Part shown: positions 1 to 15,331 of the stretch, piece after piece
Position numbering within the stretch: the stretch's first letter is position 1
Layout of the letters: each line of letters starts with the position of its first letter
Translations under genes and position numbers: made by a program
From: Chondrilla cf. caribensis
Lineage: Eukaryota > Porifera > Demospongiae > Chondrillida > Chondrillidae
NCBI GenBank assembly: GCA_964020155.1
Contig: OZ026560.1
Location: forward strand, 3,140,259-3,204,258
Direction of reading: 5' to 3'
DNA length: 64,000 nucleotides
The notes under the pieces: model-generated
The model's input: only the letters and a program-made list of their open reading frames with translations
Database searches by the model: none
What the model was told of the DNA's origin: nothing

Positions 1-3000
1 ACTTTGCTAGTGCAAGGGGTGACTTGAAAGTAGTGGAGGCATTACATAAGAAGGGTGCAGAAATTGATGTAGAGGATGGGGATCATTGTACTCCTCTAAT
101 ATTAGCTGTATGGTATGAAAAGTTTGCCATCATGTGTCACCTCATCAAAGCAGGTGCCAATGTAAAGCAATTAGTAGATTACTACTCTGGTAGTGGGAAG
201 CGTGGTTATTTTGCAAGGAACCATCTTTTACACTCACTCTTTTACACCATTAACAACAATCACATAGCAGAAGCAGGTGTGCTCATTACCAATGGTGTTG
301 GTATTGAGGGAGAACTGTATATTAATCCACCCATGACTGCTCTAACATTGGCTGCTGAGAATGGCCATGATTCATTAGTTAGGAACCTCATTCTCCAAGG
401 AGTTAACGTCAACTACCAGGATGCCAATGGTGATAGTGCTCTTCATTTTGCTGCTTCTTCTAATCACATCCAGTGTGGTATCCTGCTAGTTGAAGCAGGA
501 GCTGATTTGAGACTCAAGAATAGAGATTCCCGTACACCCCTCGATTTGGCTTCAAAAGAGCTCAAAGATGCCATTATCCAGACACTGTCATTCAATACAA
601 AGAAGACCGTCTGTGTTATTGGTAATGCATGCAGTGGTAAGAGCACACTCATTGCATCACTGCAGAATGAGAATGCTAAATTGTTGAAGAAACTCCGTCA
701 TCGTCTGTTTGGAGTGAAGAACATCACTGAACGTACAGCTGGTATCGAACCAGTATCTCTCAGCAGTAAACGATATGGAGACACGGTGTTTCTTGACTTT
801 GCAGGTCAGCACGAATACCACGGTCCTCACGAAATGTTCCTGGAGTCCATTTCTAACAAAAGTAGGTGCACTGTGACCATCATCATGGTTGTGAAAGTCA
901 CAGACGAAGAATCCGATATTTCTCAACAACTCGATCGATGGCTTCATCCTGTATCTAAAATGGCTACAACCATGAATCCAATTCAAGTGATTGTCATCGG
1001 AAGCCACATGGATGAGGTGAAATCCAAAGTGGACGCCAAGAGCAAGTTGGAGGACTGCTATCAAAGAGTCCGACGAAGCCTTTGTGCTGCCCCTTTGCAG
1101 TTTCACGATGCATGCTACCTGGATTGCCGTCAACCTTACTCGAGTGATATCAATAAGTTGTGTGCATATCTGAATGAGGTCCCAATACCTCAATACAAAG
1201 CAGCTGAAATATCCTACAGTATCTGTTGGGTCATCTCTCGTATGAAGACCTCACTGGACAGTGAAGCCATTCGAGTATCAGATTTCACAAAGTGGATTGA
1301 GGAGAACAAGGCCAATCTCCCTACCAACCTCCCACCGTCAGAAGAAGTCTGCAAGGATCTCTCATCCACAGGTCACTTCGTGTACCTCCCCAACAAGGAA
1401 GACCCGTCCAATGGCTGGCTTGTACTGGACCTTCCATTCATACTCCATAAGGTATATGGGACTCTATTCTCCCCTTCAAAGAAGATTGTCAACAAATTCG
1501 GTCTTCTCAATTGCCAAAAGCTGTCAGTCCTTTTCCCCTCACTGGATCAAGGAATGGTTCGCGATGTCTTAACCAGTTTGGAGTTCTGTATCGATGTGGA
1601 TCCGTCAATACTTGCAGAAGAAGTCACCCAGCTGACTGAGAGCACAGACAAGGATCACGACCACCTGTTCTTCCCAGCACTGGTATCATCCCAGCCTCCT
1701 AAGGTCTTCCCGCGCTCTCAACAAGGCTGTCATGTGCTATCATGGCAGTTGATAGTGGTCAGAAGACCCTTCATATCTCCTCGTCTCCTTCAAACCATCA
1801 TCCTTCGATTGGCGGCTCATCGCGTTTTCCACTGCAAGGAAGGTTCTGACACCAGGGAACATTACTGTAGTGTGTGGTGTAACGGAATCTTCTGGCAGTC
1901 AACTGAAGATGTGGATGTAGCAGTTCAAATCAATGACAGCACCGTAGTTGAGTTGATCGGAACAAGCGAGATTGGCCCGGAAGTTCTCTGCTCATACGTT
2001 TCAACCATTGCTGGAGACATCTCTGCCACAATACGTGAACTGTCCCCAACTCTATCAGCTACTGCGTACATCATCCACCCAGCCGACCCTCAAGTGCTGC
2101 TGGAGAATCCCAGATCTCCCTCTCCTCACAAGAAGTTCCTGGTGGACTTTATACTGGAGAGTATGAAAAATGGCAGGAGCACTTGTCTGTCATGCAAAGT
2201 AGAGGAAGAACCAGCAACGAGAAAGCCCATTTCTGATTTGTTTTGTGGTTTTGTCCCAAAAGAAGTCATTATTCGACATTTGTCTTTTGTTGCTGGTGAG
2301 TTTGTGTGTTTATTTGTATGTATGCATGTGAACTGTGATGTGTGCTATTGTATAGTACTGTGGTATTGTGTTTTGTGTGCTATTTGAACATACAACACCT
2401 CTACTTCATTCTACAGTGCACTATTTGTTCAGTATTGTCCTCTATCTGTTTGTGCATATACTGTATGTATGTACATGTGTACCACTGTATAGTACTATTA
2501 CATTGTAGTTCTGTCTGTAATTTTTGCACATCCATTGTTCATTGCAAGTGTGTGTTGTTGTACTGTAGCTAGTACTGTAGTTCATATTCCATACTTCCAG
2601 GTACAACAGCACCTGTGGTTGCCATGGCTACAGATTCTTCTACCAGCAATCCAACCACAAAACCTGCTCAATTTGATTCCCAGCGTGTACTGACCACACC
2701 CACTGAGTCCACCGGAGTGGTAGACCATCCCCTAACTCCTCGTACAGTTCACTGTGGCCACTCGGAGCACAAAGGTACACAGTGCGTACTGTGTGTGGTC
2801 ATTGTGTGGCTCATTATTTGGTGTGTGCATTCCATACATATGCAGGGTCTCTCTGGGGGGCAACCAGGGGTCATCTGACCCCTGGTGGGTAGGGGTTTTC
2901 TAGAGGATATCTCCTTCCCTTCAAACTGTCCATAATACGTATTATAATATGAACCAGATTCACCCTCCATCTTCCCATATCCCCTCTTTCACAGTCACCA

Positions 3001-3442
3001 TCACTACTGTCACCCCAATAGAAACCATTCATACATGTTTACATACATATGTGCATGTACTATATATTAGTGCTGGGACGATTAATCGATTAATCGATTA
3101 ATCAATCGATTTTCATTTCAAATCTGATTATCGATAATAGCACAAGCAAATCGATTAATCACAGGAAGTAATTAAGTGAGTAGAACAGGAAGTCACCCCC
3201 ACCTTATTACCCAGAACCTTCACTTCATGGGTTCAATTTTGTACCTGAAATATGAGAAGGACTCCATGAACTTCACTTCATGTCTATTGGATGACTCCTC
3301 CATCTAATAAAGTGCGAGTATTCTCCGACCACGCCCACTTAATTGATTCTGGTGATTAATTGATTAATCAATCGGTTAATATGTACTGATAATCGATTTG
3401 AAAATTACAGCCGATTCACAGCCCTACTATATATGCGTATAT

Positions 3443-3495
<53 letters not shown>

Positions 3496-6400
3496 TATTG
3501 TGGATAGGACCAATATATATAAATGATTATTTTCTGTATGTGTTCTCACTTCAGCATGTTTACACTTGTCTTTTTTACAGCTCAAGTCTTTGACTGTAAA
3601 GCATTCATGGACAAGTTCAAGGAAAGATTCCTCCAATCTGTAGACTCACATGTCATTGTGTTGGGACTGGAAATAGAGGATGTGATCTCTGAAGATCTTG
3701 CCTTCACCATTAAGCGTCATTGTAGAAGTACTGGAAACGAAGAACTATTTCTACATCTTCGAAGGGATGCTGATCCGGGGAGTATCCATAAACTGTGTGA
3801 TGTGATGGTGAGAAAAAAAGGCTATGCTATGATGAACGAATTGGGGGGAGACATGAGAAGAGAATTGGATCTACTCACAGGTATGCATGTACATGTTGTC
3901 ATGTAGCTCAATATGTGTATACCATTTTATTGCAAGTTGCATACATTGTGTGCACACCCATATGAAAATGACAACCTTGTAACAAGCATGTTGACAACAT
4001 TGCTACATGCAAGTGACCACCTTGTTACAACCATGTGCACAACCTTGTTACAATCTTGTAACAACCTAGGAATTGAAACTGTACACATGCTTGTAACAAG
4101 TATGTTACAAGGTTGTTCCAGGTTGTAAACATCCTTAGTCTTGAACTAGTCTAGTACAAGCTTGTTACAAGGTTGTTCCAGGTTGTAGACAAGCTTGTTA
4201 CAAGGTTGTTGCAGTTTGTAGACAACCTGTGCTGATCCAGTCTAGTACAAGCTTGTTACAAGGTTGTTGCAGGTTGTAGACAACCTTGTTTTATCTATTA
4301 TTAATAGCTTATATTTATAGCTACACAAAAATATGTTATAATTATTATTAAGTTAATAATCATTATACATGCTTACTTGACAATGTGTAATAAGTATGCA
4401 ATGCTATGAGTAAAGTGCTGCCTCAATTTAAGGATCAATTTGAAACACAATCGGATTCACTTGGCAATGCATTAAATTACTGCACAATAAACTGAAGATA
4501 ATAAAAAAACATGAAGAAATGCTGCTAAAATTTAACTAGTAGTTAGTCTACACAAAGCCTAATATAGAGAAATCAATTTACCATTGCAAAAAAAACACAA
4601 AACTTTGCCTACTTTAGGAGTACACAATCAGCTCTTAGACTTAGGGTCTTGTCTTGGAACGCAATCGCCGGTAATTGGCACATTTGTCGTTGACTGCGTC
4701 AACTAGTACACTTCGTGATACTTTGCCTGGAAATCTGTCCATCACAAATTCTGTAATAAAACCAATTCAGCAATAAAATGGAAAGCAAAAAGCAACATAT
4801 AAGGATACTTACTCAAACACGCCCTCAATATTGGTTTATCCAGTGCTTGAAATTTACGAGTGCCAAAAGCACTTGAATTTGCAAGAGTTTGGGGAGAAAA
4901 GAAGACCATCAATATGTTTCTAATCAGTTTTGTTGGTGAAGATCCACTCATATCCACTGCTTCATCCATTTGAGATTGTTGAATATACACGTCATGGCCA
5001 GTGGTCAGCAAAATCTATTGCAATTACAAAGATATAGCTACAGTGAATGGCAGTTGAAACATGATATGAAAAGTAATGCATGCGTTCTAATTTAGCTTAC
5101 CTTGTTAGGCTCTAATTCTGGCTTCTGATGAAGTTCACCTTCAATCAAAAAATGAATCAAAAAATGAATCATTGTTTCATTAAGAAAAAAAATGCACAAT
5201 TGCAAATAGGCTTAGGATAGAAATTGTATGCTGAAGTCTCACTTGGCAAATGTGGGTGGGGTTTGATGTCAGATGTTTCCTTCCTCGTAGAACTCAGAGC
5301 CTACAAAATGTCAAAATTATCAATTGTACTCTGGGCATGAACTCTTACAAGTATATGGATGCATACGTACATAGTTGATTTAAGTTAAACATGCAAATTG
5401 CACTGCCAGTGAAAGCTATAATATAGTTAATGAAAGTGAAATCAAGGGCACTTAAGTGCCCCAGTTGTCAGCACTGGTCCAGACCAATCAGGAGTTTAAT
5501 CTTACTGTAACAGAAATAAATCAAACCCAGGGACGTTTTGAGGCTATTTACTGGTTTTGAGATAGGATATAATCCAAAGCTAAAATCAAGACTTTGTATG
5601 ATTATAGTACACAGAAAGGCTATAAAACGTAATTACCTTCAATTTATGGGCGAACAGCAAGACAAATAACAAATAGTACACAAAGCAAAAATACACAATT
5701 GGAGCTAAATAATATGGTACAGACTTCCCTTATGAGTGAATAGTCAACAGTCAACGGTACATGACATTGCAATTGTGTGTTAAACGCCTTAAAATAATAA
5801 TTTATAATTTTTAAGTTACTTGTACCGTACATTGTATGCTGTCTCCTTTAAGCATTTTATTTCTGCTTTCAGCTTTTGAATCTCCAGTTCCTTAGGATCC
5901 AAGTCGTCATCCATAATGCCTGAATCATCAAGTTCTGGACCAGGTCCAACATCTGTACACGTGGCTGTAAATGAAATATAACAACAGGTCCTGGAGAAGT
6001 CCAATTGACATTCAGTCACAACAGATAAAGTTTAGTACAATGTATAACGGTACCAATGATTGAACCACAGAATCTGGTGTGCAGTCTGCTGGACAGGCAT
6101 GCAGTTTTGGTCAATCACACGTCATAAAAAAAATCACATGCAATCAACTGTTAGCATGCAACAATTTTATACTACCCTCGCAAAATAACAGGGTGCCTGA
6201 ACATTCTAAGGCACTGCATGATCTCTGTTGAGCTCCTGTACCTCGAGAGGACCTCAGACCTACAGTATTTCTATAGAAATTTCAATGATTCTTGATTGAC
6301 AGAGCAAGTGGGGATCACCAGAATGACTGTTGATTGAGTGTGAATTATCACCAGTGACCTACGTCATGACCACATGGTATATGAAATAATTGTGTGAATA

Positions 6401-9400
6401 CATGAGTTGAGTTCTAGTTCATTTTAATCCTCTATGTCCTTGGGCCACTTACTCTGAAACACTTAATAATGCGAATATGGTTAACAAATCTTTGTCTGAA
6501 GAAGATATGAGACATTCTTATCCTGTTAGCTGCAGCCTGCAACTATCAAAGATGTGTGAGCAAAATACGCAAGTTAGAGACTTGAAGAAATAGTATGGAA
6601 TTTTAAAGGTATCTGTTCCTTCTTCTAATCGCAATAGACCATAATTGACAATTTAACAAACTACTGAAACTCACTAAAATCACATTTAACTGCAATGATA
6701 CCAAAACAAGACTTGCACAACTGTGCTAAAATAATGCATGCGACTACTAACAATGGATCATTGAGTGACCAAGAATCATTAAAATTCCTTTGTAAAGTAC
6801 CCCCCCGAGTACACATCTTGCTAGCACTATAAGTACTGTGCTGGCATTAATGCTTGACAAGATGGCAGTTTGTTAACAAACTGCCATCTTGTCAAGCATG
6901 CCCTCCTTAGCTATGTATGTAACTAGCAGGTGAGATTTTAGCTTCATTTGTAAATTTCAGAGAATGCCTGGTCACGTCACTTTGCAGCATAATACAGTGG
7001 TAAACGCTTAATATGCATGCCACTGCTTATTATGTCAAACCGCTTATTATGCCGCTATTTTCCAGAACAAATTCACTAGTATGCAATTACTATACATATA
7101 ATTTGCCAAACGCCATATCCACCATCCACCATTGTTATACTGAAACCAATTGATTGATTACCACGTGTTAGATAACACTTTACATGCCACACCTCAATTG
7201 CATCACTTATCACTTTATCACTTTATATGCTGCACAGTCACAAGTGCAGACTACTTTGCTGCAGTATTTTCACCATTGACTGTTTGCTAATCTTAAACTA
7301 GGAGCTGTGCTTGCCATTAGTATTATCACCATTATTGTGTATAACATCATTAATATATAATTATTGAATCAGATTCTATTTAATGATGTTCATTGACTGT
7401 TTGGTTAATACGATAATAGGCCGAAATTTTTCAAATCCAATCGTGGTATATTAAGAGTATGCCACTGTATATTCAAAGCTACAGACAGTAAATATCAGTC
7501 ATGCATGACCTCATTCGTGCACCATGACATGCAGAGTATCAACTCTGACAAAGATGGGCAAATCGCCAAATTACAAATCCAGAATCAACATATGTATGTA
7601 CATACCATAGAGACGGGCAAAATGAGAAACTTGGCACCTTCAAAAAGGAATAGACACTGTGATTAAGCTGTACATAGCTAGTTATTCCTAAGTAAATTCA
7701 GGCAGACCATCTTTGGGTATGGTTTAAACAAGTCATGATTGTAACAATAAGCCTCAGTCTGTCCAAAATTTGACTAATTTGGGAAAAGTTACTTGGAAAT
7801 ATACCCATTTCACTGACATAATACGTAAGTGTGCTCACATATACTTTAACACACCCATATAAAATTCTTGCATCCAGACTCAGTATACAAATAATCACAA
7901 GCTAACACACGATGCACACTGTAATCACAAAAATTTTTACAAACAGCGCTGTCTTCACCCCAATTAACACACAAAATTTACCATTGAAGTGTTTGAAGGA
8001 ATTGTGGACTTTCTCTCCATACACGTGAATCTTTTGAACAACTTTTCCTGAGTCCTTTGAGCACTTCCTTTTAGACTGAGACGTTTGACAATACGGAGTC
8101 GATGTACGCGACGGTGTATACGATGGCGAGCTGTCTCTCGTGTCTGAAAAAATCCTTTTGCGGTTGAAAGAGGGCAAAGTACCGATCTTGGACGTAGTGT
8201 CTTTCTCGGGGGTCGTGGAATCTACTTCCTCTTCAGTTTCTTCGATTGCGAGAGCTGCGACTTCATCTGCTGTGATTTCTTCATTTATTATTCTTTCTTC
8301 GAGTCTCTTCAATTTCACTCTATTTTCTGTAATTTGGAAAGACAATTTGAGTGACATTTGAAACATTTGAAGTAGACTCAAAAATACCAACCTGAAATCA
8401 TTAAAATTAGAGCTTTGTAATACTTGGCTGGCTTCTTCCCTTTAGGATTAATCCACTTGAAATCTGCACTAGAGCCGCACTTACATCGTGTCTGATCTTT
8501 GGCATTACAAAGTGGAAGAACGCTGAATCTGTTTTCGCCGAGCCACTCGATAAGAGCAAATTTCTCTTTACCATACGGTATCGCCATTTCCACTAGAAAT
8601 ACGCGGCTTCCACGCTGTACCGCCATTCCCACTGCGCATGCGTGATGACACGCATATGGGGGATTCATAATTATTGTAGTTACAAAAAGATAATAATTAT
8701 GGCCTCCACTAGCGACAACACGGCGAAACGAACAAAGGGACACTATAATACTAGCCTATCTCTATCCCATCCTTCCAACAAATTTCGTGTTTCTCGCACT
8801 AGTTTGTACAGAAGAACCAAACGGCGCCGTGAAATGGAAATTGCAAATTATGAAGAATCTCAACCGTTGGCCGCAGACTCCGAGGACGAAGAAGAAACTA
8901 TCGACGAAAGTCGTGTCAGCAAACGACGTCATGAAATGGATTCCGAAGTTGTAGATCTTGAAGTTCCTACCCAACTTTCGGATTTCGAGAATAAAGGAGA
9001 AACTATCAACGAATGTCAAATGCTTGGTGTACCAAACGTTATATCGTCGTGTGATAGCAATGACTGTGCGAGTGATAACTTATTGGAAAGTTCAAGCGAG
9101 ATCGATGAATGGGTAGACAGTGAAGGAGACAGTGATGTGCTCATCACTGGCCATGGTATTGATGACACAAGTGATGGTAAGTTTTTGTAATCAAGCCCTA
9201 ATGAGGAACGCGAGTGCATCACATGTTGTGCCTTCATTGCAACTTTTATTGTATACAATGTAACCTCTCTATAATGGACACTTTGGGACAGAAAACAGTT
9301 TGTTATACAGAGATTTCTACTATCCAGAAGTTACTAAAATTAATATGCATAGCAATCTATCTGGGCTCACAAAAAGCAGTTTGTTATTAGAGGTTTGCAC

Positions 9401-12400
9401 TATCAGCCATAAATGCATTGTAGGCACTATACATGTTTTTAACTCGGCTAACCCGGACCATATTGCTTTAACTTTATTTTATAGATGTTTGTATGCCACT
9501 CTATGATGGAGCACCATTGACAAAACAGGCAAGTATTTTGCTAATACAGAAGTTCAGTTTTAGGCACAGATTATCACAAGCAGCTTCAAAAGATCTATTG
9601 CAGTTGGTGAAAGCACACTGTCCACGCCCTAATGTTTGCTGCTCTTCTACTTATTATTTGAAAAAGAATGTATTGCCTGCTGTAAATTCTATTCAGTGTA
9701 AGGAGTACTGTACAAATTGTTTCAATGAAGCAACAAGCTCTGGTAATTCTGCTTGTCAGAATTGCAATGCAGATATAGGGAGGTCACGATTTATACAAAT
9801 TAGCATTGAAGAACAGCTAAAGTGTCTTTTCAAAAGTAAGTTAATGCATGTACGATGTACAGTATTATAACAGATATTCACTACAAGTAACTCAAAGCTC
9901 TCTTGTTTGTAATAGAAAAAATAAGAGCCTAAGGGTTAATTTGAGGATATTTGATATAGGCACTGTATAAAGCACTGCACTTTTCCACTTCTGCAGTTTA
10001 CATTTAATACAATTACATTCTTTCTTCTTATGCATGACTTTGTCTTACATGCCCTTATATGTATGAACATGACATTGTATCTTTTTTCATTGACAATGTG
10101 TAAATTCATGATTACTTTCAGTTTGTGCATTTATATCAGCAGAAAGATTCACTGCGGCACTCTCATGTGCGCCTAATGAAGTTATGCATTATACCACTTA
10201 TCGTGACATCAAAGATGGTGAATGCTATAAAGATGTTGTACGCATGGGCTTCTTCGCTGAGAGTGGAACATGCAATTTGACAATACTGATGAATACAGAT
10301 GGTGTACCAATTTTCAAGTCATCTGGCTTTTCTATCTGGCCAATCCTGCTCCAGATAACAGAACTTCCTTTCCATCTCCGGTATGCATGCATGCATATAC
10401 TATACACATTCTTGCTTAGAAGTGTCACATATGTCATGTATGCCCTGATGTCAAAAATTTTCACGAAACTTTGTATGAATTTCGAAAATGGCTCCAATTG
10501 TAATGTGCACTTCAGGAATATAATAGATCATTGCAGGCCTGGGCCTGTATTTTGTTTTATTGATTTGGAGACCTTGTTGTTTTCAGTGAATTTTGTGTAG
10601 GTATATGCAGAGATTATTTCATGCTAGCTCACACAGAAGCCAGGGCGCTGCTGTTCAACCATCTCGGAACATCTATTTGAGCTGCTCAACATTATTCAAG
10701 CCTCTAGACCTAAGAATCAACCTTCAAAGTAACTTGTAGCCTCATGTATGTATGCTGCTGCACAATATTCAAGATCTTCACCTCAATGTGTGAAAGGTAC
10801 AACACCATTTTTTTTAAGCTGGCTTCCTAAACTAATAACCTACCTACATTTTTTTGCGAGAATATAAATGCGAACAGTTAACTTTCAAGCCATTCATGAA
10901 ATTCACTTCCTGTGAAAATTTTGGTCAGTAGGCTACACTCAAATATATGGTGTAAATCTCGTATTAATTTGTATTTGTATAATATTATAGAATCAAACCT
11001 GAATTCACTCTTACTGCTGGAATTTGGGCTAGTGCCAGAAAACCTGATATGTCACTGTTGTTAAAGCCATTTGTTGAAAGCATGAACAAATTATTTACAG
11101 CAGGTAACTGCTACATGTACAACCGTTGAAGTTTTTGTTGTTGTTGTTGCGGAGTTTCATGACTTTGTCCATGCATAATCAACACTACAGTGCATTGTTC
11201 CTTCAGGTTGTGTCACATTCAGTGCGTGTTATTTTTGTTCTGATTCTCCTGGGCAACATGCATTTGACAGGCTGCACATAAGCAACAATTGACTGACTGA
11301 GAATTTATTGTCGTAAGTCATCACTTATGTATGCCATAACTATGTAGTGCTGAAAAATTTTACAGTTGTGCAGATGCAAGGTACATGTTTCATAATTAAA
11401 TCTCCAAAGCCTAGTTAGTATCACGAATATGGTACACATTCAATAATATAAAAAAAGTTAACAGCAAACAATGGCGACTAAGAGAAGCACAGTGAACTTC
11501 ATAATTTTGGTTTACATGCAGTTACCTATAAGGCTGGCTATATATACACCCACAGACTGTATATGTAATACACAGTCTGTGTATGTATTTTAATTTGGTA
11601 TTTAATTTAAATTCAATGCAATTACATACAGGAACTGAAGTGCTTACTAGCGATCAGAAGAGTGTTGTGTGCAAGCTGTGTGTAATTGGATGTACAGTGG
11701 ATTTGGTGGCTAGGGCACCCATTCTGAACATGAGCCAATTCAATGGTTTGTACGGTTGTCCCAAGTGTCTACAAAAAGGTACGATTTTATCAGTGGCTTA
11801 GGCTTGGATAATGAATTAGTGTAGTATCATATTTCTTTTCATTATGCATACATGCATGAGTATACAGCATGTATAATATTAATAAAATGTAGTTGGTAAT
11901 TGCTTCCTGATAAATACAGGAAGAACAGTGCCCGTTCCTGGGGGAAGAGGTCATGTTCATGTTTATCCTTACAATGAACGCAATGCTGATGGACCATGTC
12001 GAAATTCAAGTAATCATGTACAGTTTGGAAAACAAGCACTGCAAATATGCCAATCCGTGAGTGGAATGTCTTCAGTACGTTATTAAATTATCATTATTTT
12101 GAATCGTACGCAATTAGGTATTTTTGTGTTTAACTTATTATAATATGTATAATTATACTATCAAACTCTGTTTAAGTTTGTTGTAGTACTGTCACATTGC
12201 ATCACAGGATACCTAAGATTTATGCTGGTATATTTGGTATCATCTTCAGGTTTTTGGTGTGAAGGGCCTTAGCTGCCTCAGTGATTTATCCTCTTTTGAC
12301 ATCATTAAGGGTATGTCAGTTGACTATATGCATCAGGCAATCTTGGGGGTTGGACGGCAACTACTCAGGCTATGGTTTCTGTCTAAAAATCACAATGAGG

Positions 12401-13383
12401 AATGGTATATTGGTCGACGAGTGAAAGATATAGACTCTCGTCTTCTGTGTATACGACCACCACTGGAATTCCAACGGCTGCCTAGATCTATAAATGACAC
12501 CATGAAATTTTGGAAAGGTCTGTATATTGTAGCTCTATGTAGTTGTTTTGTGTCATAATATGTACACTTTATGATAGCACTAAATGATTTCTTTCTAGCA
12601 CATGAAATTAAAGCCTGGGTTTTGTACTATTCGTTGCCTGTGCTCAATGGAATATTGCCGCAGGAGTATTTGGATCACCATGGTTACTTTGTTCGGGGTC
12701 TATCTTTGCTACTCAAGGATTCTGTTGAAGAAGTAGACATTCAAGCTGCCCACGTTTCTCTTTTGTACTACTGTGGTCATTTTGCTCGTCTCTATGGTAC
12801 GTAAGTACGTATGTTGATTCTGGATTTTGTAAGTTGCTGATTTGCCCATCTTTGTCAGAGTTGATACTCTACATGTCATGGTGCACAAATAAGGTCATGC
12901 ATGACTGATATTTACTGTGTGTAACTTGAAATTTGTGGCTTAACCTCATCTCATCTGTACTTCATAGGTGAGCATAGCATGACCATCAATGTTCACAGCC
13001 TTTTGCATGTGTGTGACAATGTGCGGAATTTGGGTCCTTTGTGGTGCAATTCATGTTTTCCCTTTGAAAACATGAATGGAGTTTTGAAGTTGATGTTTCA
13101 TGGATCTCAGCGTGTTGATAGACAAGTATGACTTAGAGTACTGCACTAGATGTATCTACATAATAGTATAATATAAGTGATTTAATTTGCACGTTCTTCA
13201 AATATAGATTGCCAATTCCATTGCTGTGATGAACAAATTGCCTGTACTTTTAAGTCAACAAAATATGGAGATGTCACCACAGTATAGACAAGCGTTAAAC
13301 ACTATGGATGGCATTGAATCCAGCCGGTATGCAATAGTCTCATATGTATAATTGTAAATCTTTTGTGTCAGTGCATGCATTTT

Positions 13384-13451
<68 letters not shown>

Positions 13452-15299
13452 TATGCACATGTTTTCTAGTCTTGTACCAAGACTGTCACTTGGCCACTGC
13501 CGCCATTTTATACCACCCTTGTGAACATTCTGGAAAAGACTAAGCCAAAATCTGTACCAGGATCCTTGTCTGACACAGACCAATTACACATTTTGTAATA
13601 AATTACAGACTAGTGAATATTATTAAAACACTGCAAGCAATTTGCAACTAACACATTGATTAATTGACAGAAAATGGCCGTGTGATATAGCTATGTAGGA
13701 TCAAGTCCAAGTTTACAACAAGTTCACATGTCTTCTGTAGCCAAGTGGCAAACAATCTCTTTTTGTCAATATAAGCTGGATAGTTCTGTCTGCAGTCTGC
13801 ACCTGTTCTACCAATGTCTGCAAAGGCATCCGTCCAATACAGAGCATTTGCCCCAGTAAGGATGTCTTGAGTTTGGTTTCGTATGTTTCTGCTGACTAGA
13901 GTACTATGTGCTTCTTATTGTGATTACCACTGTGGCCTCTCAGTCGGTCAAAAGAACCAGGCAAGACGACTGTAATAATTGTTTTGACGTACCCAGTGGG
14001 AAGGCAAACGAAAACACCTTCCCCACCTCCCCCACCCCCAACCCCCAATGCAGCCATTGTAGTGGATCTTGCTTTTCTCTCATGTTGGAGAAGCTATTAC
14101 AATTTACCTGCTGAAAAGCCTCCAAAGCAGTCTCTATTGAATATGAATACACCATATTGAAATTGCTACAGTAATTTCCTACCCTTATAGACCATAGTAA
14201 CATTAGAGCATGGTGTAAAATTGTCAATTCTCAAAGTTCGCTGTTGTCTGTTAATCACTGTGACTCCGCCCCATTCATGATCACACAGCTATAGGCCTCA
14301 GTCTTTTCTAGACCCTTTCACTGGGTTGAATAAAATGGCAGCCGACATATATGACTATATATAGTGGATTGTAAAATCATTCTTATTGCTCTATGGCTGA
14401 TTTTTAGCCACCTGTGCGGCCATGCTTTATGCACTAACTGATAGTTCAGTTTATTGTGGGTGGTCGGTGTATGCCATGCATTTATAAAGTATAATTAACT
14501 TCAGGTTTGAAAGGAAGATTGGTGATGGCATCACTGTATGCCACAAACCATATCCTGTGGAATTGTCAGAGACTGAGAAGCAAAGAATTGACAGTGCTTT
14601 CTTCAGTGTGGATGATCCAGTCATGCAATATGCGAGGATGCAAATTGGTGGGAGACATTTAAAAATACTCAGCCAGTCTCTGAAAACAAAAAGGAATGAT
14701 TCATGTGTACATTTTCTTGTGGGTGACCAGGAGGATGCTTTTGGTCTGGTATATAAGATTCTAGTCAATGTCCATGACGACTGTGTTCTTCTCCTCTATC
14801 CTTTGGAGAAGCTGAGTGCACTTTCGGGTGATCTTCCATCATTTGCATCCACGGTGCCTCATATTATACCTGTCAAGGAGAGCAGGTATGAAATTGTTAG
14901 TAGTTTTATGTATGTATACATGCTAGAATTATCAAAGACTTCATCTCAATCTAATAATAATATAATTTTGTCTTATTCTTTCCTGCAGTATGCAGCTGCA
15001 TGAACTGGTGTGTGTGGATGTCAAATGTGTTGTTGACAAGTGTTTGTATCTGCAGTTGTCCAATGATGACTACTTTGTTTGTAGATTTGCCAACTCCATA
15101 CGTGAGAGCTAACTTTTAAACCTGTATGAGGAAGTTATTATGCAATGATATGCTGTTTTTCTGTAGTCACTATCCAAAATTACCCACTTTAATAGATTGA
15201 TGTATAAAATTATTCACAGATCAAATTCCACAGATTGAGTTTTTCTATGTATAACAAGAACTATAATAATATTACTGTACACACACACACGCACGCACG

Positions 15300-15331
<32 letters not shown>

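Noticed and set aside
657..1193. 178-codon minus-strand frame opposite the Roc domain (also at 29717-30208 and 48819-49355)
   Set aside because: It recurs only because the plus-strand exon is conserved; it shows no signature of its own and differs more between copies than the sense frame.
1261..1572. Plus-strand +2 frame (MKPFEYQISQ...) within the COR region
   Set aside because: Shadow of the receptor frame. In copy B this frame is entered after the 1-bp deletion, which confirms the frameshift rather than a second gene.
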